Below, piece after piece: positions 7,515 through 14,117 of a DNA stretch of 32,291 nt (positions are counted from its first letter, which is position 1; the number at the start of each line of letters is the position of its first letter). Origin of the DNA: a virus. The position numbers and the translations under genes are program-made. Under the pieces are notes generated by a model. That model made no database searches and had not been told where the DNA came from. It saw nothing but the letters and a program-made list of their open reading frames with translations. The stretch is taken from the IMG/VR virus record IMGVR_UViG_3300032086_001690, positions 1 to 32,291 of that record. The stretch is one strand, 5' to 3'.

Positions 7515-9022
7515 TGTGTGGATTTGTAGTAACAACTGATATAGATAATATACAGAATATGACAGAAAGACAGGCTTTCCGAGGCCCTGACGGGTGTAGA
7601 TATGCTAGAAATAAGGATATTGCTATGGGTCACGCCTTGCTTGATATAAGAGGAGTACAAGGCTGGCAACCAGTACAAACAAAAAATAATAATATGTTTG
7701 TATTTAATGGTGAAGCATATGATTCTAATGTTGATAATGATACGCTATTTTTAGCAAATGGATTTGAAACATATGGACTGAGATTTTTATCTTCTACTGA
7801 TTGGCATGGCTCATTCGTACATTATAATACGGAAACAAGAGAGCTTACCGCAGTAAGAGACCATTTTGGTGCTAAACCTTTATGGATATATAAAAAGGGC
7901 GAAGATATTACTATTTCTACAAGTTTGAAAAGTTTTACTAAAAAGAAATATAATCACTCTCATACTCAACAGTACAAGAGGCAAAAACAATGGTTTAAAA
8001 GAGAGTCACCATATAAAGATATTATAAAGGTAATGCCTGGAGAAATATTTAAGTATAATTTTGCTACAAAAAAACTAATGAAGTCAAAAAACTTATGGGA
8101 TATTCATTTGATGCAAACATTCTATCCGCAAGTTCCTAAAGATTTTGAAGAAAGATTAGTAAATAATATTAGAAAACTTGCACAAAGTAAACAAAAAACA
8201 GGATTATTTTTAAGTGGTGGATTAGATAGTACAATGGTTTTATCTGTAGTTAAAGATATGGATATAGACTTAGAAGTATTTACTTGTGCATATGGTCAAG
8301 AAAAAACTGAGTTTGACTTTCAAGGTATGAGAGACGAATCTAAAATGGCAATACAAACTTGCAAAGAATGGAATATACCTATTAATGTAGTAACTCTGCC
8401 TTATAATTATGTAGAACACTACGGTAGAATGTGGATGAATAATACTCATTTTGCATGGTCAGACCATAACAGAAGAGCTCCTCGATATGCCTTATGTCAG
8501 GCTGCTAAAGCTAAAGGATGTAAGGTTATACTTACAGGAGATAGTGCAGATGAGATGTTTGGTGGTTATACACATCATGATAAAAGATTAGACAAGAAGT
8601 ATACAGATTGGTCTATAAAAATTAATCCAGACATACCAAAATGTTATGGAGATGACTTTATAAACAATTCTTTATTTATAGATATGTTTTGTACTTCCGA
8701 ACAAAATATATTAGCAACAGACCAAACTTGTGGAATGTTTGGCTTAGAGTCAAGACCTGTATTTCTTGGACAAAACTTTGTAAAATATGTATTTGCTATC
8801 GCTGGTAAATGGAAACTAGCACACAATGAAAAGTTTGGAAAACGTTGGATGATTCAAAAATATCTTCTAAGAGAAGTTTGTGGACATAGATTGCCCGCTC
8901 ATGTAAGAAATAGAAACTCAAAAATTGGATGGTCTAGTCCTTGGAATAATAATGTACCTAAATATAGTAATCCTTGGGTAGAACAAGATATATTACATAT
9001 GCAGGAAATAGAAAAAGAATGA
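7514..9022 (+). CDS. Asparagine synthetase B-type amidotransferase
   Basis: The 502-residue protein has both domains of glutamine-hydrolysing asparagine synthetase. The N-terminal class II glutaminase has the nucleophile Cys2 (MCGF), RGPDG (23-27) and NGE (65-67). The synthetase domain has the PP-loop LFLSGGLDST (231-240) and LTGDSADEMFGGY (340-352; usual form GDGADELFGGY). It releases ammonia from glutamine and amidates an adenylated carboxylate. Besides aspartate, relatives amidate uronic-acid sugars in O-antigens or act in antibiotic synthesis. In this cassette I favour a biosynthetic role over simple Asn supply. It starts by TAATG coupling and ends by ATGA coupling with the cytidylyltransferase. 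Confidence 0.9.
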   Translation: MCGFVVTTDIDNIQNMTERQAFRGPDGCRYARNKDIAMGHALLDIRGVQGWQPVQTKNNNMFVFNGEAYDSNVDNDTLFLANGFETYGLRFLSSTDWHGSFVHYNTETRELTAVRDHFGAKPLWIYKKGEDITISTSLKSFTKKKYNHSHTQQYKRQKQWFKRESPYKDIIKVMPGEIFKYNFATKKLMKSKNLWDIHLMQTFYPQVPKDFEERLVNNIRKLAQSKQKTGLFLSGGLDSTMVLSVVKDMDIDLEVFTCAYGQEKTEFDFQGMRDESKMAIQTCKEWNIPINVVTLPYNYVEHYGRMWMNNTHFAWSDHNRRAPRYALCQAAKAKGCKVILTGDSADEMFGGYTHHDKRLDKKYTDWSIKINPDIPKCYGDDFINNSLFIDMFCTSEQNILATDQTCGMFGLESRPVFLGQNFVKYVFAIAGKWKLAHNEKFGKRWMIQKYLLREVCGHRLPAHVRNRNSKIGWSSPWNNNVPKYSNPWVEQDILHMQEIEKE

Positions 9023-9420
9023 TAGGATTTACTTGTGGAGCATTTGATTTGCTACACGCAGGACATATTGTAATGCTAAAAGAAGCGAAAGCTAATTGTG
9101 ATTACTTAATAGTTGGGTTGCAGACTGACCCAAGCATTGATAGACAAGAGAAAAATCAACCTGTACAATCAGTCTATGAAAGATTTACACAATTAAATGC
9201 GGTAAAGTATATAGATGAAATAATACCGTATGACACAGAACAAAGTTTAATCGACCTGTTACTATCAACTAAAATAGATGTTAGATTTGTAGGTGACGAT
9301 TATAGAGAAAAATATTTTACAGGACAAGAACTAGATATACCTGTACATTACACAAATAGAAAACACTCTTTTTCTAGTAGAGGTTTAAGGAATAGGGTAA
9401 ATGAAAGCAGTTCTAAGTAA
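9019..9420 (+). CDS. Cytidylyltransferase (TagD/GCT-like)
   Basis: The 133-residue protein carries the nucleotidyltransferase HxGH motif at residues 13-16 (GAFDLLHAGH), an ERFTQLNAVKYIDEIIPY segment, and a C-terminal HSFSSRGLR in the place of the family's second signature (RTxGxSTS). The length matches glycerol-3-phosphate cytidylyltransferase, which makes CDP-glycerol from CTP; related enzymes make CDP-ethanolamine or activate other phospho-sugars. It would supply an activated building block for a glycan or teichoic-acid-like polymer. ATG 9019 makes an ATGA overlap with the amidotransferase. It is the last gene of the accessory cassette, with a 20 bp overlap into the helicase. Confidence 0.8.
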   Translation: MIGFTCGAFDLLHAGHIVMLKEAKANCDYLIVGLQTDPSIDRQEKNQPVQSVYERFTQLNAVKYIDEIIPYDTEQSLIDLLLSTKIDVRFVGDDYREKYFTGQELDIPVHYTNRKHSFSSRGLRNRVNESSSK

Positions 9421-10681
9421 CAGAATATATTTAGAAGTAAATACAGAAACGCATAATAAAATCGAAAAGGAGTTGACTTATACACTAGCCCCTCGCATGC
9501 CGTCAGACCCACCTATCGTATTCAAAACAATACGATTTATTCGCGAGGGGTTGGTTTCTATACCTATCGGAAGAGAGGATTTAATCCCATCCGATTACGA
9601 GATAATCGATAAGCGTGTAACATCGCCAGTCGAACATGAAAAGTTTAAGTTTGAATTACGACCAAGCCAGAAACGAGTACATGACGAGGTAAATGACAAT
9701 GCTATAATTAACGCATGGGTAAGTTGGGGAAAGACATTTACAGGTTTAGCTATCGCAGCGAAGCTTGGTCAGAAAACATTAGTTGTTACCCACACAACTA
9801 ACTTAAGAAATCAGTGGGAAAAAGAAGTACAAAAATGCTTTGGAATTAAACCAGGCAGGATAGGTAGTGGAGACTTCAAAATTGATGCTCCTATCGTGGT
9901 CGGGAATATTCAGAGTTTATACAGAAAAATGGACGACATAAAACAAGTTTTTGGAACTGTGATTTTAGATGAAATGCATCACGTTAGTAGTCCAACTTTT
10001 ACACGAATAGTAGACGAAATGCCTGCTCGTTATAAGGTTGGTTTGACAGGAACATTGGAACGAAAAGATGGACGTCATGTGGTGTTTAGAGATTACTTTG
10101 GAAACAATGTATTCAAACCACCAAAAGAAAACTATCTTATACCTAGGATTGATATTGTTCAGTCTGATATAAGATTTTTAGATGGCGCTTATACTCCTTG
10201 GGCAGAACGCATAAATCATTTGGCAACAAATGAAGAATATGTCCATAGTGTGAGTATGATTGCTGCAAAATATGCTGCAGAAGGACACAAGGTATTAGTA
10301 GTATCAGATAGAGTCGCTTTTTTAAAAGCGTGTGCTATACTTTGTGGAGATAAAGCAGTACATATAACAGGAGATATGGGTTTTGAAGAAAGAGAAGATA
10401 CTATGAATATGATTAAGAAAGATAAGAATATTCTGTTTGGTACACAGTCAATTTTTTCGGAAGGCATATCATTAAATGAATTGAGTTGTTTAGTATTAGG
10501 TACACCAATAAATAATGAGCCTTTACTCACGCAGCTTATTGGTAGAGTAATACGAGATAAAAAAGGTAAACAACAACCTGTTGTTATCGATATTCATCTC
10601 AAAGGAAAGACAGCAGCTCGTCAAGCTAACGCTAGAATGGGCTACTACATAAAACAAGATTATGAGGTAAACATATTATGA
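9401..10681 (+). CDS. SF2 DNA helicase (UvsW/XPB-like)
   Basis: This 426-residue superfamily 2 helicase has ordered motifs: LRPSQ (86-90), Walker A ending GKT (110-112), VVTHTTNL (Ia), the DExH box ILDEMHH (188-194), LTGT (215-218), a GTQSIFSEGISL region, and motif VI QLIGRVIRD. Walker A reads WVSWGKT, so the usual first Gly is Ser, as in some phage UvsW-like enzymes. These helicases remodel branched DNA and stalled forks and help recombination-dependent replication. An AAGGA lies just upstream of ATG 9401. The first third of the gene contains a nested inverted repeat (9484-9555) and is less A+T-rich than the cassette before it. Confidence 0.88.
   Translation: MKAVLSNRIYLEVNTETHNKIEKELTYTLAPRMPSDPPIVFKTIRFIREGLVSIPIGREDLIPSDYEIIDKRVTSPVEHEKFKFELRPSQKRVHDEVNDNAIINAWVSWGKTFTGLAIAAKLGQKTLVVTHTTNLRNQWEKEVQKCFGIKPGRIGSGDFKIDAPIVVGNIQSLYRKMDDIKQVFGTVILDEMHHVSSPTFTRIVDEMPARYKVGLTGTLERKDGRHVVFRDYFGNNVFKPPKENYLIPRIDIVQSDIRFLDGAYTPWAERINHLATNEEYVHSVSMIAAKYAAEGHKVLVVSDRVAFLKACAILCGDKAVHITGDMGFEEREDTMNMIKKDKNILFGTQSIFSEGISLNELSCLVLGTPINNEPLLTQLIGRVIRDKKGKQQPVVIDIHLKGKTAARQANARMGYYIKQDYEVNIL
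9484..9555. repeat. Nested inverted repeat within helicase gene
   Basis: CCCCTCGC (9489-9496) is exactly complementary to GCGAGGGG (9543-9550). As RNA the stem extends outward with A-U, C-G and G-U pairs to 9484/9555, giving 13 pairs. Inside lies a perfect 8 bp hairpin, ATCGTATT (9515-9522), loop CAAAAC, AATACGAT (9529-9536). G+C-rich arms are unusual in this A+T-rich sequence. It could be an mRNA structure, a cruciform or a binding site; it lies in coding sequence, so chance codon use is not excluded. Confidence 0.5.
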
Positions 10682-11595
10682 CCGAAGAAGGTGGAAGAAA
10701 AATAGAACTGAATATAGAAAAGATTAGGGAAATGAAACCTTATATTGCTACTCCAATGTATGGAGGTATGTGTACAGGACTGTATACTAAATGTTTGATG
10801 GATATGACAGCAGTATTTATGAATCATGGTGTACAATCACAGATTTATTATTTATTTAATGAATCCTTAGTTACTAGAGCTAGAAATTATTGTGTGGCAA
10901 ACTTTTTAAAGTCAGACGCAACACATTTATTTTTTATTGATAGTGATATATCTTGGAAAGCAATGGATGTAATGTATATGTTACATTTAATTGCTGAAGC
11001 ACAAGATACAGACGAACCTTTAAGAATATTTACAGGTTTGTACCCAAAGAAAACTATTGCTTGGGAAAAAGTTATGATGGCTGCGAAAAGCGGACTGTAT
11101 GACGATGACCCATCAAGATTATCTTTGATTGCTGGAGATATGGTATTTAATCCAGACCATGAAGCTTATCCAACTGGACAAGCACCAGTATTTGAACCTG
11201 TAAAGGTTAGAGAAGCTGGAACTGGATTTATGATTATAGAAAGAAGTGTTTTTGAAGAATATGAAGAAGCATATCCTCAGTACAAGTACACTCCAGACCA
11301 CCTTAGGGAAGGAGACTTTAAGCCAGGAGAGCAAATCATGGCATACTTTGACTGTATAATCAACGAACAGAATAGATATCTGAGTGAAGATTATATGTTC
11401 TGTGAAAATGTAAGGAAAATAGGGATAGATGTTTGGTCACTACCCATGGTTGAACTATTACATACTGGAACTTACACATTCCAAGGCAACTTAGTGCAGA
11501 TGGCTGCAGCAGATGTTCATGCAACTATAGACCCTGAATACGCTAAAAAACTTGCTGATGGGAAAAATCAAGAGCAGGTCAAAAATAGTTCTTGA
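10678..11595 (+). CDS. GT-A type glycosyltransferase-like protein
   Basis: The 305-residue protein looks like a phage GT-A glycosyltransferase. It has an ESLVTRARNYCVANFL segment, the metal-binding DxD in HLFFIDSDISW, then FTGLYPKK, AGTGFMIIERSVFEE and a C-terminal YLSEDYMFCENVRKIG, the order seen in phage family-2-like transferases. Such enzymes move a sugar from a nucleotide sugar to DNA, protein or a glycan. It starts with an ATGA overlap with the helicase. No membrane segment is evident, so it is probably cytoplasmic. Its 3' end overlaps the -35 element of the promoter at 11592. The acceptor is unknown. Confidence 0.75.
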   Translation: MTEEGGRKIELNIEKIREMKPYIATPMYGGMCTGLYTKCLMDMTAVFMNHGVQSQIYYLFNESLVTRARNYCVANFLKSDATHLFFIDSDISWKAMDVMYMLHLIAEAQDTDEPLRIFTGLYPKKTIAWEKVMMAAKSGLYDDDPSRLSLIAGDMVFNPDHEAYPTGQAPVFEPVKVREAGTGFMIIERSVFEEYEEAYPQYKYTPDHLREGDFKPGEQIMAYFDCIINEQNRYLSEDYMFCENVRKIGIDVWSLPMVELLHTGTYTFQGNLVQMAAADVHATIDPEYAKKLADGKNQEQVKNSS

Positions 11596-11620
11596 CAAGA
11601 ACTCAGGAAAGTGTTATAAT
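11592..11620 (+). promoter_or_regulatory. Consensus sigma70 promoter, extended -10
   Basis: TTGACA at 11592-11597 and TATAAT at 11615-11620 are separated by exactly 17 bp, with TG at 11612-11613 giving an extended -10 (TGTTATAAT). Every position matches the sigma70 consensus. Transcription should begin near 11627-11628. It lies at the only real gap in the plus-strand gene chain, before the ssDNA-binding-protein module. The host's housekeeping RNA polymerase should be able to use it. Confidence 0.85.
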
Positions 11621-11649
11621 ATATGTTACTATTTGACTGGAATAAGATA

Positions 11650-12015
11650 ATGAGAATAAGCAAAGGGAATGTTGGTCACATCATTCAGATTCTTCGTATC
11701 ATTACTTACAAGATTCAACCAAAAAATTACTACGATAAAACTTTTAAGTTTTACAAGTATAAGTTCGGCGGTTCTAGTTATATCTTAAACCCACAAGATT
11801 TGTTAGAACGCGGACGGGCATTTAGTGATAGAGAGGTTGTGGAGTATGCAGGTGTCGCATCATTCCGCAACTATCACGAATATGTCAATACAAAAGACAC
11901 CACACTAGACTTTTTGATGTCACCGATATCGGAAGGAATTATAAATAATAACAGACTGCTTGAACTAAAAGATGGAAGGGTACACTTTATGTTTGAGGAG
12001 ACAATGGAGAAATAA
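11650..12015 (+). CDS. Hypothetical protein, first gene after promoter (121 aa)
   Basis: I do not recognise this basic 121-residue protein (start MRISKGNVGH; later FGGSSYILNP, RGRAFSDREVVEYAG). There are no membrane segments or Cys motifs. An earlier in-frame ATG at 11623 exists, but it lies upstream of the expected transcription start (about 11628), so I chose ATG 11650, which leaves a leader of about 22 nt. The longer form (130 aa) could still be made from read-through transcripts. Its stop is 1 bp before the ssDNA-binding protein start. Position suggests a replication or early regulatory role; nothing more can be said. Confidence 0.6.
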   Translation: MRISKGNVGHIIQILRIITYKIQPKNYYDKTFKFYKYKFGGSSYILNPQDLLERGRAFSDREVVEYAGVASFRNYHEYVNTKDTTLDFLMSPISEGIINNNRLLELKDGRVHFMFEETMEK

Positions 12016-12016
12016 A

Positions 12017-12649
12017 ATGGCAATTGGATTCAACCAAACCAAGGGCTCAGCCCAAAAAGAAAAAATCGAAACCTATAACTATGCAGGTAAAGAAGACCAT
12101 CATGTAAGACTTGTTGGTGACTTATTACCTAGATACGTCTATTGGATTAAAGGAGAAAATGGCAAAAACATTCCTATGGAGTGTTTATCATTTGATAGAG
12201 ATTCTGAAACCTTTAACAACAAAGAACATGACCATGTTCGCGACTATTATCCAGACCTTAAATGTGGATGGTCTTATGCCGTTCAGTGTATAGATTACGC
12301 TGATAAAACTGTTAAAGTTCTTAATCTCAAAAGAAAACTATTCGACCAAGTACTAGTAGCTATGGAAGAGTTGGGAGACCCAACCGATCCAGTTACAGGC
12401 TACGACATTCATTTCAAAAGAAAGAAGACTGGCCCACAAGTGTTTAATGTCGAGTATCAATTACAAGTTCTTAAGTGTAAACCAAGAGAACTTGAGGACT
12501 GGGAGAAAGATTTAGTGACTACTATAAAGTCAATGGATGATGTTCTTCCAAGACCAACTGCTGATGCGCAGTTAGAACTATTAAGAAGACTAAACGATTC
12601 TGGTGGTGAAACACCTGAGGAAGTCTCAGAGGAGTTTGACGTATCATGA
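12017..12649 (+). CDS. Single-stranded DNA-binding protein
   Basis: The 210-residue protein has the pattern of phage ssDNA-binding proteins. The N-terminus is small and basic/Gly-rich (MAIGFNQTKG), an OB-like core follows with aromatic and basic strands (PRYVYWIKG, KVLNLKRKLFDQ), then GDPTDPVTGYDIHFKRK and a YQLQVLK strand, and a strongly acidic C-terminal tail (ETPEEVSEEFDVS). The tail normally recruits polymerase and helicase partners. It would coat ssDNA for replication and recombination. Start ATG 12017 was preferred to an upstream in-frame ATG inside the previous gene. It sits just after the consensus promoter, fitting a protein needed in bulk. Confidence 0.75.
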   Translation: MAIGFNQTKGSAQKEKIETYNYAGKEDHHVRLVGDLLPRYVYWIKGENGKNIPMECLSFDRDSETFNNKEHDHVRDYYPDLKCGWSYAVQCIDYADKTVKVLNLKRKLFDQVLVAMEELGDPTDPVTGYDIHFKRKKTGPQVFNVEYQLQVLKCKPRELEDWEKDLVTTIKSMDDVLPRPTADAQLELLRRLNDSGGETPEEVSEEFDVS

Positions 12650-13167
12650 TTGGGGTAGGTGAGAAGTTTCCTGCATTTACTTTGCAGGGTGTTAATGCTA
12701 ATAATGAGTTTGTAGAGGTTTCTGTAACAGAACACTATGACCCACTAAAGCATGATTATACAGTAATCTACTTCTATCCTAAAGACTTTACTTTCATATG
12801 CCCAACAGAAATTGCGGGAATGGATATGTTAGTAAGTGAAGCTAATGTAATCGGTATTAGTGGAGATAATGAGTTCTGTAAGTTAGCTTGGAAAAAAGAT
12901 AATGAACTCATTAGAGATATTAAACACTCACTAGCTGCCGACTGTGGACTAAGACTTGCAGAAGACCTAGGAATAGTCGATGAAGAAGCAGGTGTATGTT
13001 ACAGAGCAACTTACATTATTGATAGAAATGATGTAGTACAGCATGTATCAGTAAATGCACTAGACACAGGCAGAAATGCCAATGAAGTTCTTAGAACTTT
13101 ACAAGCTATCAAAGCTGGTGGTTTAACAGGTTGTGAATGGCAACCAGGAGAAGATTTCGTAGCATGA
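12646..13167 (+). CDS. Peroxiredoxin (AhpC/Prx1 type, 2-Cys)
   Basis: The 173-residue protein has the peroxidatic motif P45-x3-T49-x2-C52 (PKDFTFICPTE) and a likely resolving Cys163 in the C-terminal LTGCEWQPGEDF. Length and end match AhpC-type 2-Cys peroxiredoxins, which reduce hydrogen peroxide and organic peroxides. The final Cys-Glu-Trp-Gln-Pro-Gly motif is like that of AhpC linked to AhpD-type reductants; no AhpD or AhpF is seen, so the host or the nearby glutaredoxin may reduce it. ATGA coupling to the ssDNA-binding protein and to gp47 places it firmly in the replication operon. It looks like a virus-borne host-type metabolic gene that protects host or phage components during infection. 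Confidence 0.93.
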   Translation: MIGVGEKFPAFTLQGVNANNEFVEVSVTEHYDPLKHDYTVIYFYPKDFTFICPTEIAGMDMLVSEANVIGISGDNEFCKLAWKKDNELIRDIKHSLAADCGLRLAEDLGIVDEEAGVCYRATYIIDRNDVVQHVSVNALDTGRNANEVLRTLQAIKAGGLTGCEWQPGEDFVA

Positions 13168-14117
13168 TTTTATTTACAGCAGATTGGCATATTAAACTAG
13201 GACAAAAGAATGTACCGACCGCATGGGCGTGTGCTAGATATCAAATGTTCTATGAACAAGTACAAGAAGCTATAGATAAGCACGAAGTTGACCTTCACAT
13301 CATTGGTGGGGACTTGTTTGATAGAGTCCCTTCCATGGATGAACTTACTTTATATTTTGATTTCGTATCAAGACAGAAAGTAAGAACAATTATCTATGAC
13401 GGAAATCACGAAGCAACTAAAAAGAATCATACGTTCTTTAGTAATTTGATTCGTGCCACAAAAGATATTAACCCTCTAGTACAAGTAGTAACAGAAACTT
13501 ACTATGAGGATAATTGGTGTATTCTACCATATGCAGATTTGCATAAAAAGAAAAGTATAGAAATGATAGACGCAGATTATCTATTTACTCATGTTCGTGG
13601 TGAAATACCGCCTCATGTAGTGCCAGAAGTAGATTTAGAAAGATTTGACAAGTTCAAAAATGTGTTTGCTGGAGACTTACATGCTCACGAGAATACTCAA
13701 AGAAATATTGTGTACCCAGGAAGCCCAATGACAACATCTTTTCATAGAAACGAAGTCCAAACGGGGTATCTAATTATTGATTATAACTTTGATTGGACAT
13801 GGCATCAGTTTGACTTACCACAACTTATTCGTAAGACTGTGGAAGACCCAAATGAAATGGAACAGACAGACTTCCATCACACTATCTATGAACTAACAGG
13901 AGATGTACAAGACTTGGCAAAAGTTAAAAACTCTGATTTACTTGACAAGAAAGTTGTAAAAAGAGAGATGGAAGCAACTCTTGACTTACAAGCAGATATG
14001 ACAATGTCAGACGAACTAGCACTATACTTAAAAGAGATAATGGCGCTAGATGAAACAAAAATAAGAAATATTATGGGAGTTTTTAATGATTATTCTTCAG
14101 AAATTGAAATGGGATAA
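13164..14117 (+). CDS. gp47/SbcD/Mre11-like nuclease subunit
   Basis: This 317-residue metallophosphoesterase has the five Mre11/SbcD motifs: D7-x-H9 (TADWHI), IGGDLFDR, YDGNHE, FTHVRGE, and GDLHAHE (GHxH-like). Together with the next gene product it forms the gp46/gp47 (SbcCD, Rad50/Mre11) complex that resects DNA ends for recombination-dependent replication. ATG 13164 gives an ATGA overlap with the peroxiredoxin; an upstream in-frame start would lie deeper inside that gene. The 32 bp overlap with gp46 supports coupled synthesis of the two subunits. Confidence 0.92.
   Translation: MILFTADWHIKLGQKNVPTAWACARYQMFYEQVQEAIDKHEVDLHIIGGDLFDRVPSMDELTLYFDFVSRQKVRTIIYDGNHEATKKNHTFFSNLIRATKDINPLVQVVTETYYEDNWCILPYADLHKKKSIEMIDADYLFTHVRGEIPPHVVPEVDLERFDKFKNVFAGDLHAHENTQRNIVYPGSPMTTSFHRNEVQTGYLIIDYNFDWTWHQFDLPQLIRKTVEDPNEMEQTDFHHTIYELTGDVQDLAKVKNSDLLDKKVVKREMEATLDLQADMTMSDELALYLKEIMALDETKIRNIMGVFNDYSSEIEMG

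Noticed and set aside
9474-9500. TTGACT near 9474 as a second promoter
   Set aside because: No -10-like hexamer lies at suitable distance; it is inside the helicase gene.
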